A stretch of 64,000 bases of DNA, taken from NCBI GenBank assembly GCA_029245245.1, contig JAQWPT010000001.1, forward strand, positions 1 through 64,000, given 5' to 3'. The notes below the pieces were generated by a model, which was not told the origin of the DNA, made no database searches, and saw only the letters and a program-made list of their open reading frames with translations. The first letter of the stretch is position 1; each line of letters starts with the position of its first letter. Made by a program: the position numbers and the translations under genes. Below are positions 54,021 to 63,445 of this stretch, one piece after another. Source of the DNA: Phycisphaerales bacterium (lineage in GTDB: Bacteria > Planctomycetota > Phycisphaerae > Phycisphaerales > SM1A02).

Positions 54021-54689
54021 ATGAACCAGTGCCCCGTGACGAAACAGCCGAAGATGCCCGAGACACTGATGGACCGGCTCAAATCCGAGACGGCAGCGGC
54101 CCACGATCGTACCGAAGCAATCCCCTTCAATGAGTGCATCATCGACGGAACGATGCCCCAGGGACGGTATGCCGGACAACTCGAGTGCTGGGGGAGGGTG
54201 CATGCCGCGCTCGAATCGTCGCTCGACTCCAGCCAGGACCCCTTCGTCAAGATGGTCTGGCCCGGCACCACCAAGCGAGCACCGCTGATCTCGGCCGATC
54301 TTGCGTGGCACGGTGAAGCTGATGCTCCGGAGGAGGCTCGAGCCGCCACCACCGACATGGTCCAGTGGGTCGAGACGGTCGCTTCCGAGGATCCGGTCAA
54401 GCTGCTGGGCATTCTCTACGTCCTGGAAGGCTCCACGCTCGGCGGCATGATCCTTCGCAAGCACCTGTCCGAACTCTACGGCATCGAAGGCGACGAAGGC
54501 CTTGCGTACTACTCGGCTCATGGGCGCAACGTCATGCCCAACTGGAAACTGTTCAAGGCCCGCATGAACGAAGGTGTGCCATGCCCCGACGCCCAGCGCC
54601 GGGTCGTCGAGGCAGCGAGCGAAACATTTGATCGACTCGGCCAGGTGCTGCTTGGTCTTTCGCAGGGCCTTGTCACCGCCGGTGGTTGA
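54021..54689 (+). CDS. Biliverdin-producing heme oxygenase family protein
   Basis: The product is 222 residues from ATG 54021 (an ATG at 54054 is possible). The helical heme oxygenase fold is indicated by LMDRLKSETAAAHDRTE, where His28 would be the proximal heme ligand, and by LGILYVLEGSTLGGMILRK, which matches the distal helix region of BphO/HemO proteins. It should open heme to biliverdin, CO and iron. A bacteriophytochrome gene, a common partner, is not present in the window. Iron scavenging is the alternative role. Confidence 0.8.
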   Translation: MNQCPVTKQPKMPETLMDRLKSETAAAHDRTEAIPFNECIIDGTMPQGRYAGQLECWGRVHAALESSLDSSQDPFVKMVWPGTTKRAPLISADLAWHGEADAPEEARAATTDMVQWVETVASEDPVKLLGILYVLEGSTLGGMILRKHLSELYGIEGDEGLAYYSAHGRNVMPNWKLFKARMNEGVPCPDAQRRVVEAASETFDRLGQVLLGLSQGLVTAGG

Positions 54690-54740
54690 CGCCGGCGACC
54701 GTTCCCGCCTCTGGATGGGACCAGCCATGAACCACGTTCC

Positions 54741-55934
54741 ATGAATCGGACAGCCATCTGCCTCGTGATGCTGCTGCTGGCGGCGTTGCCCGATGCGATG
54801 TTTGCGCCCGTGCTCAAGACGATCCTCGTGGATCGATACGGGGTCGGAGAGGAAGCCACATTCTGGTTCATGTCCGTGAACCTGCTGGGCATCATTCTCG
54901 TGCTGCCGGTGCTGCCCTGGCTTCGCCGCCGCATTGCGCCGGCAACCCTCATCGCCATTGCCGCGATCTGCAACGGGATCCTGTACGGGGTGATGGCACT
55001 TCCCATCGGGCTGGTGGGCACGTTGTGGGTGCGTGGGTTCGAAGGAGCGCCAGATCTCGTGGCCCTTGCCGCGGTGCTTTCACTGGTGTCCCGGGGGAAT
55101 GAATCGCCGCAGGACGACAATCGCAGTCTTCGTTTCGGCCTGGCCGGAACGACCATGATGCTGGGGTTGTTTCTCGGTCTGCTCATCGGCGGACTGGCAT
55201 CGGGCGGTGGAGCCAACGTGATCTTCAGCATTGCCGCCGGCGAGTGCCTCCTGCTGGCCATCGTGGCGTTGGCCATGTCCGGCTCTCTGCCGGCGACGGT
55301 GCGTGCTGCGCCGCGTCTGGATGACCCGGTTGCGGCCCGCCGGTACCCGGTGTGGCCTTCGATGCTCTTCATGTTCACGGACCGGGGACTTGGTGCCGCC
55401 TTGACCGTGGCTGGTGCCCTCTACATGCAGTCCATCCTGGACCTGTCTCCACGCCTGGTCAGCAGTTTGTTGGCCATGACCATCCTGCTGCTGGCGATCT
55501 GCAACGGGCCGCTCGGGTTTCTTGCCGACCGGTTCGGTGCCCTGCGGATCCGCGTCATTGCCGCTGCCGGGTACGGGCTTTGTTTCATGGGACTGGCGTT
55601 GTCCAACGTGATGCCGATGGGATGGCTCATCGCCATGATGTGCCTCATGGGCCTGGCCGGGGCCGGCCTCTTTCCCACGGCGCTGTCACTGGGCGCCCGA
55701 CACGGTGGTGGGGCCACGGACATGGGGCTGCTTCAGGCGGCCGGTCAGTGGGGTTTTTTCGCTGCCAGTGCGCTGGGGGGTCTGGTGCTGCACCTGAAGT
55801 CCGGTGAGGAGCCGCTGTCGCCCTCGTCCTGGACGATCCTGTTCGTCGCCTACGCGGCGGTCTACCTCGTCCTGAACGTGGTGGGAGTGCTGGGCATCTG
55901 CTGGCGAAGGCTCAGGCCGGCGACTCAGCGGTAG
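54741..55934 (+). CDS. MFS transporter
   Basis: The product is 397 residues with about 12 helices. The half-repeat loops FLADRFGALRIR and WLRRRIAPAT fit MFS motif A. The substrate cannot be predicted. The gene ends with a TAG that overlaps the convergent ABC permease stop by ten bases, and follows the heme oxygenase gene by 51 bases. Confidence 0.75.
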   Translation: MNRTAICLVMLLLAALPDAMFAPVLKTILVDRYGVGEEATFWFMSVNLLGIILVLPVLPWLRRRIAPATLIAIAAICNGILYGVMALPIGLVGTLWVRGFEGAPDLVALAAVLSLVSRGNESPQDDNRSLRFGLAGTTMMLGLFLGLLIGGLASGGGANVIFSIAAGECLLLAIVALAMSGSLPATVRAAPRLDDPVAARRYPVWPSMLFMFTDRGLGAALTVAGALYMQSILDLSPRLVSSLLAMTILLLAICNGPLGFLADRFGALRIRVIAAAGYGLCFMGLALSNVMPMGWLIAMMCLMGLAGAGLFPTALSLGARHGGGATDMGLLQAAGQWGFFAASALGGLVLHLKSGEEPLSPSSWTILFVAYAAVYLVLNVVGVLGICWRRLRPATQR

Positions 55935-57280
55935 CGGATCCACTTGATCAGTTGCAGCGGACTCGGCGCCTTGCCCTGCATGAGCACGCCGACGCGGAAG
56001 ATCCGGGCGCACATCCACATCATCACCACCACCGCCGCGAAACCTTCGACCAGGGCGACGGCGATCTGCCACAGCGGGACCGGATCCCCGGACGCCGTGA
56101 CCCGCAGGATCATCACGAAGGGAATCAATGGAGGGATGTAGCTGGTGACGACCGCCAGTGAGCCGTTGGGCGATTCCGAGATCGGTATCCAGAGGATCAT
56201 TGGGAGAATCAGCACGATCATCGCCGGGCCGATCAATGACTGGGCATCGTGCAGGTCGCTGACGGCACTGCCGACACTGGCCATGATCGAGGCGATCATG
56301 AAGTAGGCCATGATGAAGAACAGCAGGAGGTAGACGATCATCTCAAGTGGGATGAGGTCGGCTTGTGACAGCGCAATGAGGGCGATGATGCCGAGGCCCC
56401 CGTACATGAACAGGGTGATGAGGCTGACGAAGGCCTGCCCGATGATCTTGCCGGACATGATCTCCATCGGGCTGGCGGCACTGAGGAGCACCTCCATCAC
56501 CTTGTTGGATTTCTCCTCGATGGTCGTCGTCAGCAGGTAGTTGCCGCTGGTGAACGTGGCGATCCAGACGAGAATCATGAAGGCGATGGGAATCAGCCGC
56601 TTGGCCCACTCGTACTCGCGGACTTCTCCGCCACCCTCCTGCAGTCGCTTGGTGAGAACGCCGGGGCGCCGCATCATGGCTCGCATCGCGGAGTAGTCCA
56701 TGCCGGATTGCTTGACACGGACCTCCACCACGGCATCGGCCAGCAGGTCGTCGATGAAGTCCAGGTGGCGCGGAGAGAGACCGGGTCGGACGAACAGTTC
56801 GAACTGGTTCTGCTCGCGAGTGGGATCCTTGTGAAGCAGTTCATCGGTCAGTGCGGCCACCGCAATGAGGTCGTGGTCGCGGACACGCTGCTTGTTGGCA
56901 TCCAGGTCCGCCGCTGCTGCAGAGTCGACCTGGAGGTCGTACTCCAGTCTGCTCGATGCCATCGGGTTGCCGAGCAGGGGGTCGGTGGCCGCACTCTTGA
57001 TCGAGTCGGGCATGCCCGCCATCGCTTCCTCGAGTTGCCTGGTCGTACCGCTCTTTCGCTGTTCCTCGTGGGCGAGGTCCGATGCCTGCTGGGCAACCGC
57101 CTCGCTGCCGATGATCACGATCGTTCCCTTGAGTGGTTCGATCCGCGGTGCGAACAGCACCGGCAGCACGATCAGCAGCGGGAAGATGAAGATCGGGACG
57201 ATGATCGACCCGATGATGAAGGCCTTCGTCAAGGCGGTGTACTTGAACTCACGCCAGATGATGGGGGTGACGCGGTTCAT
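55925..57280 (-). CDS. ABC-2 type permease, NatB-like
   Basis: The product is 451 residues. A first helix (about residues 15-45) is followed by an extracytoplasmic domain of about 180 residues and five or six C-terminal helices, with NYLLTTTIEEKSNKVMEVLL, the ABC-2 signature of the NatB/YhaP group. These exporters have been linked to sodium or small-molecule efflux. It overlaps the ATPase gene by four bases. Confidence 0.85.
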   Translation of the reverse strand: MNRVTPIIWREFKYTALTKAFIIGSIIVPIFIFPLLIVLPVLFAPRIEPLKGTIVIIGSEAVAQQASDLAHEEQRKSGTTRQLEEAMAGMPDSIKSAATDPLLGNPMASSRLEYDLQVDSAAAADLDANKQRVRDHDLIAVAALTDELLHKDPTREQNQFELFVRPGLSPRHLDFIDDLLADAVVEVRVKQSGMDYSAMRAMMRRPGVLTKRLQEGGGEVREYEWAKRLIPIAFMILVWIATFTSGNYLLTTTIEEKSNKVMEVLLSAASPMEIMSGKIIGQAFVSLITLFMYGGLGIIALIALSQADLIPLEMIVYLLLFFIMAYFMIASIMASVGSAVSDLHDAQSLIGPAMIVLILPMILWIPISESPNGSLAVVTSYIPPLIPFVMILRVTASGDPVPLWQIAVALVEGFAAVVVMMWMCARIFRVGVLMQGKAPSPLQLIKWIRYR

Positions 57281-58224
57281 GGGGTCGCCCCCGGGAGCGT
57301 GGTGCCCAGTTCCGTTTCGTGAAGCCGGTCGCGGACCAGCATGACGAAGACGTCGTCCAGTGATGGACGACGGAGCTTGATGGACCGAACCGGGCCGGCC
57401 TCGACCACACGCTGCATGACCCGGTGGGGATCCACGTGGTCGTTCAGGTGCAGTTCCAAGCCGCCTTCCCGGGTCACGGTGCGTTCCGCCACACCATCGA
57501 TGTGCGTCGGCAGTCCGATGCCCGGCAGTGGTTCGACCTCGATCGTCCGGGGATCGAAGGTCTTCTGGATCCCTTCCATCGAATCATCCAGGATGAGTCG
57601 TCCGCGGTCGATGAGCATGATCCGTTCGCAGAGCTGCTCGGCCTGGTGCATGACATGGGTAGAGAAGATGATGGTGCGGCCCTGGGCATGGAGTTCCTGG
57701 ATGATCGTGTTCATCAGTTCCGCGTTGACGGGATCGAGTCCGGAGAATGGTTCATCGAAGATCATCAGGTCCGGTTCGTGGATGATCGAGGCGATGAACT
57801 GGATTTTCTGGTGCATGCCCTTGGAAAGTTCCTCGCACCGCTTGCGATCCACGGCCAGCAGTTCCATGCGATCCAGCCACGTCATCGCTGCCGTGCGTGA
57901 GTCGGATCGGGTCATCCCCTTGAGGCGGCCGATGTAGCGAAGGAACTCGCCGACGCGCATCTTTCGATAGAGGCCCCGTTCCTCCGGGAGGTAGCCGATG
58001 CGGTTCTTGGCCGCCAGGGCGCTGCCTCCGAGCACCGAGATCGAACCCTGGTCCGGGTAGATGATCGACATGATCATTCGGATGGTGGTGCTCTTGCCGG
58101 CTCCGTTGGGTCCGAGGAAGCCCAGCAGGCTGCCGCGTGGCACGTCGAAGCAGACGTCCTGCACGGCGTGGACCGATCCGAATCGCTTGTCGACATGGTC
58201 CAGGCGGATGGAGGAGTCGTTCAT
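57277..58224 (-). CDS. ABC exporter ATP-binding protein, NatA-like
   Basis: The product is 315 residues. Walker A GPNGAGKSTT, signature region LSKGMHQKIQF (a variant of LSGGQ), Walker B LMIFDEPFSGLDP and the switch histidine in IIFSTHVM are visible. The C-terminal 90 residues are the DUF4162-like extension common in NatA-type ATPases. Paired with the following permease through an ATGA overlap. Confidence 0.88.
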   Translation of the reverse strand: MNDSSIRLDHVDKRFGSVHAVQDVCFDVPRGSLLGFLGPNGAGKSTTIRMIMSIIYPDQGSISVLGGSALAAKNRIGYLPEERGLYRKMRVGEFLRYIGRLKGMTRSDSRTAAMTWLDRMELLAVDRKRCEELSKGMHQKIQFIASIIHEPDLMIFDEPFSGLDPVNAELMNTIIQELHAQGRTIIFSTHVMHQAEQLCERIMLIDRGRLILDDSMEGIQKTFDPRTIEVEPLPGIGLPTHIDGVAERTVTREGGLELHLNDHVDPHRVMQRVVEAGPVRSIKLRRPSLDDVFVMLVRDRLHETELGTTLPGATP

Positions 58225-58225
58225 G

Positions 58226-59116
58226 TCAGTCGGGGTCCGTGGCGGAATCGGATGCCTGCTGCTTCCGTTCGTCGACCAGCACCTGGATTGCGGGAGGCAG
58301 GTTGAATTGCTCTGGTTTCAGCGTGTCGATCTCGATCGAGTCATAGGTGATGTTGATCTGCTGCTGGCCCTGGAGAATCCGAACCTGGTGGAAGAGCTTG
58401 ATGCCCTGGACGGAAATCCAGTCATCGAAGATGAGGTCAAGGTAGATCGGTTCCGGGTTCGTGTCGGCATCATCGAGAGGTACCTGGACCTCAAGGCGAA
58501 ACCCGTTGATGAGTCGTGTCTCGATGTCGAAGTACACATTCAGGGAATCGCCAAGCGTCCTGGCATTGACCGCCCAGGAGTCTCTTCCATTGAACACAAC
58601 CTTGCCGGTGGTCTGCATCGTGTCGGCATTGGAAGCCAGGTGCAGGACACGTCCCAGCCAGTTGTTCGCCTTGATTCGCGTGTTCAACTCGGAGGGTGTC
58701 AGAAGCCGCGCACGATTTGGCGGCGTGTCGTTGGCGGTGGAAGTCCGTTCAAGTTCCCAGGCGGTGGTTCCATCGCACCCGAACTCCGTGATGGAGGTGA
58801 ACTTGTCAGACGTGACATTGATGCGCACCCAGGATCGCTTGCCCTTGGCGAACTTCATGTCGATGGATGCGAGTACCTGGTCCTCGATGCTGATGGAGCC
58901 CTTGACGGCCATGCTCTGGACAGACTCGATCAGGGTTTCTCCGCCCATGGCTCGGAAACACCGTGTCAGGAGTTTCGATCCGTCGGGAACGGCGGTCTTG
59001 GCCTGATTGGGCAGAGGGGGAGCGGCCGCGAGGATTGGGCTGCCCATGGCCAGCATGCCGATGAGGAGCCCGACAGAGCCGCGGAGATGGGTTTTGACTG
59101 TTGGAAGGGGTCTCAT
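58226..59116 (-). CDS. LolA-like secreted protein
   Basis: The product is 296 residues with a signal peptide (ends ILAAAP). The mature chain opens with LLTRCFRAMGGETLIESVQS and continues as an incomplete beta barrel (KGSISIEDQ, GRDSWAVNARTL, YFDIETRLINGFRLEV), which is the outer-membrane lipoprotein-sorting (LolA/LolB-like) fold often found in planctomycetes. Its stop is one base from the ABC ATPase start, so the three genes form an operon. A carrier role for lipids or lipoproteins is possible but unproven. Confidence 0.65.
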   Translation of the reverse strand: MRPLPTVKTHLRGSVGLLIGMLAMGSPILAAAPPLPNQAKTAVPDGSKLLTRCFRAMGGETLIESVQSMAVKGSISIEDQVLASIDMKFAKGKRSWVRINVTSDKFTSITEFGCDGTTAWELERTSTANDTPPNRARLLTPSELNTRIKANNWLGRVLHLASNADTMQTTGKVVFNGRDSWAVNARTLGDSLNVYFDIETRLINGFRLEVQVPLDDADTNPEPIYLDLIFDDWISVQGIKLFHQVRILQGQQQINITYDSIEIDTLKPEQFNLPPAIQVLVDERKQQASDSATDPD

Positions 59117-59242
59117 GGCTGGCGAATCCTAGCACAGGCCCCTCCAAGGGGGCTGCAAGCCCGGAAATCCTGCGTCATTAGGCATCCAAGATCATCCATC
59201 CCTTCATCCGGATACACGGCTGGACTTCTCTGAACACTGGGG

Positions 59243-59248
59243 TAGACT
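59243..59248 (+). promoter_or_regulatory. Candidate -10 element of metH
   Basis: TAGACT lies nine bases before the metH ATG, so a transcript starting at the usual distance would have almost no leader. No Shine-Dalgarno sequence precedes the ATG, and a -35 match (CTGGAC at 17 bases) is weak. No cobalamin or S-adenosyl-type riboswitch is recognisable in the 141-base gap. Confidence 0.35.
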
Positions 59249-59257
59249 CCTATTTAC

Positions 59258-62200
59258 ATGCCCGGGAAGCTTGAACAACTGATCAACCGCCGCCCATTGA
59301 TCATCGATGGGGCGATGGGATCGGCGCTCCAGCAGATGGATCTCACCGTCGAGGGTGACTACATCGGCAGGGAGAACTGCGTTGATCTCCTGGTCCGCTC
59401 GCGGCCGGAAGTCATCCAGTCGATCCACGAATCCTTTCTCGCCGTCGGCAGCGACGCGGTGGAAACCGACACGTTCGGGGCGAACCCGATCGTGCTGGCC
59501 GAGTTCGACGACGAAGTCTCCTCCTGGGCCCGAGCACTCAACCGGGAGGCGGCCGAGGTGGCGCGGGCCGCATGCGATGCACACGCGACGGCGGATGCTC
59601 CGCGGTTCGTGCTCGGCTCGATGGGGCCGGGTACGCGACTGATCACGCTGGGCCAGGTTCCATGGGAAGCGATGCTCGAGAGTTATGCCGAGCAGGCACG
59701 CGGACTGATCGATGGTGGGGTGGACGCGTTCCTCATAGAGACCTGCCAGGACCTGCTTCAGGTCAAGTGCGCGGTCAATGCCTGCCTCAAGGCCATGGAG
59801 GAAGCGGGCCGAACCCACGAAGACATTCCCATCATGGTGAGCGTGACGATCGAGACCACCGGCACCATGCTGCTGGGAACGGAGATTGCTGCCGCAGTCA
59901 ACGCACTTCGTTCCTACCCGATCTTCTCGCTCGGTCTCAACTGCGCGACTGGTCCGCGGGAGATGACGGCCAACATCGAGCACCTGTCGCGTGCGTGGCC
60001 CAGGCGGATCTCGTGCGTGCCCAATGCCGGGCTGCCCGTACTCGTGGAAGGTCGCACGGAGTTTCCACTGCAGCCGCTGCCGCTTTCCGAAACCATCGGA
60101 GAGTTCATCGATCGCTACGGAGTCGACATCATCGGCGGCTGTTGCGGGACCCGCCCCGAGCACATTGAACTGCTGGCTGGCCAGGCCCGCAGTCGCCAGC
60201 GGGCCCGCCGTGATCATTCCGGCTGGACACCGGGGTGCGCAAGCCTCTACGCACCCGTGGACTACCGCCAGGAAGCATCCTTCTTCATCGTGGGGGAGCG
60301 TCTCAACGCATCGGGTTCACGCCGATTCAAGCGACTTCTTGAATCCGACGACATCGATGAGATGGTATCGCTGGCCCGCCAGCAGGTTCGCGAGGGCGCC
60401 AACTGTCTTGACCTGAACGTCGACGCCACCGGGCGCGACAACGCCGCGGACATGGCCAGGATCGTCGAAAGCCTGGTCCGACAGGTCGACAAGCCGTTGA
60501 TGCTCGACTCGACCCAGATTGCAACCATCGAGTCGGGACTTCGGCACGCCGGTGGCAGATGCATCATCAACTCCGCGAACTTCGAGGATGGTGAGGAGAA
60601 GTTCGACCGGTTCTGCGAGTTGGCGAAGACCTTCGGGGCCGCGCTGGTCATTGGCACCATCGACGAAGACCCCGAAGCCGCCATGGCCCGGACAGCCGAC
60701 CGCAAGGAGTCCATCGCTCGTCGTGCCATCGAGCGTGCCGTGGACATTCACGGCCTCGCCGTCGAGGATCTGTTCATCGATCCGCTGGTCCTGCCCATCT
60801 CCACCGGAATGGACGATGATCGACGCAGCGCCCTGGAACTGATCGACGGGGTTCGTCGCATCGCCTCGGCCTGGCCGACGATCCAGATCACATGCGGCCT
60901 CTCCAACTGCTCCTTCGGCCTCAAGCCGGCGGCACGCCAGGTGCTCAACTCCGTGTTCCTCTGGGAACTCATGGATGCGGGCCTGACGTCGGCGATCGTG
61001 CATGCCTCCAAGATCCAGCCGATGAACCGTATCGATCCGGCTCGCAAGCAGGCGGCCCTGGACCTGATCTACGACCGCCGTGCGCTCTCGCACGGAGGCA
61101 CCGGCCTGCCGGCGAACATCGAGAACGAGGACCACGATCCGCTGCAGGCGTTCATCGATCTCTTCGACGATGACGAGGGCACGGCAACGGACCGGGTCGA
61201 GCGGAAGCTGTCGCTCGAGGAATGGCTGCAGACGCACATCGTCGATGGCGAGAAGCAGGGGCTGATCGAGCACCTCGAAGAAGCGATGCAGAAGTACGCT
61301 CCGGTCGAAATCATCAACAATCACCTGCTCTCGGGCATGAAGACCGTCGGCGAGCTCTTCGGCTCCGGCCAGATGCAACTTCCCTTCGTCCTGCAGTCTG
61401 CGGAAGTCATGAAGATGGCCGTGACGCACCTGGAGCCCCACATGGAGAAGGTGGAGGGATCCACCCGCGGCCGCGTGGTGCTGGCGACGGTCAAGGGCGA
61501 CGTGCACGACATCGGCAAGAATCTCGTGGACATCATTCTCAGCAACAACGGCTGGACGGTGCACAACATCGGCATCAAGCAGCCCATTGAGGACATCGTC
61601 CAGGCCTGGCGTGAGACGGGAGCCGACGCCATCGGCATGTCAGGCCTCCTGGTCAAGAGCGTGATGGTGATGGAGGACAACCTCGCCGTGCTCAACGAGA
61701 TGGGCATCGGAGTGCCGGTGCTGCTTGGTGGGGCGGCCCTGTCGCGGCACTACTGTGAGTCACACCTCCGCAACATCTACCAGGGGCCGCTGTACTACGG
61801 CAAGGACGCCTTTGATGGGCTGCGCATCTGCGATCTGCTGGCCGAGGGCAGGACCGAGGCCCTCGATGCCGAGATCGACCTGCGCCTGGCCAAGCGAGCG
61901 GCGGTGGAGACCCGCGTGAACGCCATGGCGGGCGATGGTGCCTCGGATGCCGGGGACGGACAGACCATGGTGGCCGAACGCAGCGACGTGGCACGGGACA
62001 TCCCGGTCCCGGGTGCACCGTTCTGGGGATCACGCCTCGTCGAGGACATTCCGTTGACCACCATCTACCCCTACGTGAACACCGTGGCCCTCTTTCGTGG
62101 GCAGTGGGGGTTCCGCAAGGGCGATCGATCCAAGGGCGATTACCAGCACTACCTCGACGAGCAGGTGCAGCCGATCTTCGATCGCCTCAAGCAGTCGCTG

Positions 62201-62800
62201 GCTGAGGACGGCATCCTGCAACCGAAACTCGTCTATGGCTGGTACCCGGTGGCCGGTGACGGGGACGACCTGGTCGTCTTCGACCCGGAGGACCATGCGT
62301 CCGAGATCGAGCGATTCACCTTTCCCCGCCAGTCGAAGCGACGTCGACTGTGCATCAGCGACTTCTTCCGCGACGCCGACAGCGGCGAGCGTGACGCGCT
62401 GGGCCTGTCCTGTGTGACCATGGGCAGCGAAGTCAGCGAGTTGGCAGCACGGCTCTTCGCCGACGACGCCTACCAGGAGTACCTCTACGTCCACGGCATG
62501 GGCGTGGAGTGCGCCGAGGCGCTGGCAGAACTCTGGCACAAGCGGATGCGCGAGGAACTGGGCATCGACGGCGACGACAGTCCCCATGTCCGCGACCTCT
62601 TCACACAGACCTACCGCGGTAGCCGCTATTCATTCGGCTACCCGGCCTGCCCGGACATGAGCCACCAGGAGATCCTGTTCAGGCTCCTGGAGCCCGATCG
62701 CATCGGGTGTACGTTGACGGAGAACTGGCAGATCGATCCCGAGCAGAGCACCTCGGCGATCATCGTGCACCATCCCGAGGCGAAGTACTTCAACGTCTGA
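59258..62800 (+). CDS. metH: Cobalamin-dependent methionine synthase
   Basis: The product is 1180 residues, close to the usual 1200. It transfers a methyl group from methyltetrahydrofolate to homocysteine. Domains in order: homocysteine-binding (DGAMGSALQQM, zinc cysteines in NCATG and GGCCGTRPEH), pterin-binding (GERLNASGSRRF, LDLNVDATGRDN, LPISTGMDDD), B12 cap and binding (KGDVHDIGKNLVDIILSNNG, where the His ligates cobalt), and activation (AELWHKRMREELG, RYSFGYPACPDMSHQ for S-adenosylmethionine). All key residues seem intact. The promoter lies very close and a terminator follows. Confidence 0.96.
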   Translation: MPGKLEQLINRRPLIIDGAMGSALQQMDLTVEGDYIGRENCVDLLVRSRPEVIQSIHESFLAVGSDAVETDTFGANPIVLAEFDDEVSSWARALNREAAEVARAACDAHATADAPRFVLGSMGPGTRLITLGQVPWEAMLESYAEQARGLIDGGVDAFLIETCQDLLQVKCAVNACLKAMEEAGRTHEDIPIMVSVTIETTGTMLLGTEIAAAVNALRSYPIFSLGLNCATGPREMTANIEHLSRAWPRRISCVPNAGLPVLVEGRTEFPLQPLPLSETIGEFIDRYGVDIIGGCCGTRPEHIELLAGQARSRQRARRDHSGWTPGCASLYAPVDYRQEASFFIVGERLNASGSRRFKRLLESDDIDEMVSLARQQVREGANCLDLNVDATGRDNAADMARIVESLVRQVDKPLMLDSTQIATIESGLRHAGGRCIINSANFEDGEEKFDRFCELAKTFGAALVIGTIDEDPEAAMARTADRKESIARRAIERAVDIHGLAVEDLFIDPLVLPISTGMDDDRRSALELIDGVRRIASAWPTIQITCGLSNCSFGLKPAARQVLNSVFLWELMDAGLTSAIVHASKIQPMNRIDPARKQAALDLIYDRRALSHGGTGLPANIENEDHDPLQAFIDLFDDDEGTATDRVERKLSLEEWLQTHIVDGEKQGLIEHLEEAMQKYAPVEIINNHLLSGMKTVGELFGSGQMQLPFVLQSAEVMKMAVTHLEPHMEKVEGSTRGRVVLATVKGDVHDIGKNLVDIILSNNGWTVHNIGIKQPIEDIVQAWRETGADAIGMSGLLVKSVMVMEDNLAVLNEMGIGVPVLLGGAALSRHYCESHLRNIYQGPLYYGKDAFDGLRICDLLAEGRTEALDAEIDLRLAKRAAVETRVNAMAGDGASDAGDGQTMVAERSDVARDIPVPGAPFWGSRLVEDIPLTTIYPYVNTVALFRGQWGFRKGDRSKGDYQHYLDEQVQPIFDRLKQSLAEDGILQPKLVYGWYPVAGDGDDLVVFDPEDHASEIERFTFPRQSKRRRLCISDFFRDADSGERDALGLSCVTMGSEVSELAARLFADDAYQEYLYVHGMGVECAEALAELWHKRMREELGIDGDDSPHVRDLFTQTYRGSRYSFGYPACPDMSHQEILFRLLEPDRIGCTLTENWQIDPEQSTSAIIVHHPEAKYFNV

Positions 62801-62816
62801 GGGTGCGTGCAACGCG

Positions 62817-62841
62817 TGCATCGCACTCGTGGGATGCTTTT
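62817..62841 (+). terminator. Intrinsic terminator after metH
   Basis: GCATC and GATGC pair around an inner CAC/GTG stem (62817-62836), followed by five T residues. It lies 16 bases after the metH stop. Confidence 0.65.
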
Positions 62842-62901
62842 TCAGTATGTTTGAAGCAGAGCAACATCTGTTTCCCCGGTCATATTTGTGGAGGGCATCA
62901 C

Positions 62902-63432
62902 ATGATGACGGTACTCGCAGCGGCTCAGGATCCCAATGTGTCCAACGCCGCATTTGAAGGCACACTCGAATCAGGCGCATTTGTAGTTGGCATGATTGTC
63001 GTGCTTGCCATCATGCTCGGCATCTTTTGTCTTCTCAACTGGCTCATCGTCGATGCAGCCAAGGCGGCTGCGCCGGAACAGCGAACAATGAAGCCGGGAC
63101 TGTTCTGGCTGATGTTGATACCGCTGTTCAATATCTTCTGGGCGTTCAAGGCCATGCCCGCCGTATCGGACTCACTCAAGGCAACCCTTGATGCCAAGGG
63201 GCAGGCGGGCGGAGATGCGGGACGTTTCGTCGGCCTCCTCTTTGCCTGGATCGCTGTAGTTCACGTGCTCGTAATCATCGTCACAGGACAACCGCCTTTC
63301 GGAGAAGGCAAGTCAGGCACGGATCCTGCCGTCCTGATCTCAGCACTCCTGACACTGGTCAATCTCGTCCTCATCATCGTCTATACGGTCATGGTTCGCA
63401 GGGCCAGGAAGATGATCATCTCTGCCGGATGA
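62902..63432 (+). CDS. Small membrane protein
   Basis: The product is 176 residues from ATG 62902, with a GGAGGG site seven bases upstream; the longer frame to 62707 lies in metH and is rejected. Four hydrophobic helices are likely (about residues 28-50, 67-82, 110-130 and 145-165). The segment GLFWLMLIPLFNIFWAFKAM recalls DUF4328-like proteins, which have no assigned function. It stands alone between two terminated or convergent genes. Confidence 0.7.
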   Translation: MMTVLAAAQDPNVSNAAFEGTLESGAFVVGMIVVLAIMLGIFCLLNWLIVDAAKAAAPEQRTMKPGLFWLMLIPLFNIFWAFKAMPAVSDSLKATLDAKGQAGGDAGRFVGLLFAWIAVVHVLVIIVTGQPPFGEGKSGTDPAVLISALLTLVNLVLIIVYTVMVRRARKMIISAG

Positions 63433-63445
63433 GCAAAGGGGCTGG

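Noticed and set aside
59117-59257. Possible cobalamin or SAH riboswitch before metH
   Set aside because: None of the conserved riboswitch boxes are present and the gap is too short for a cobalamin riboswitch.
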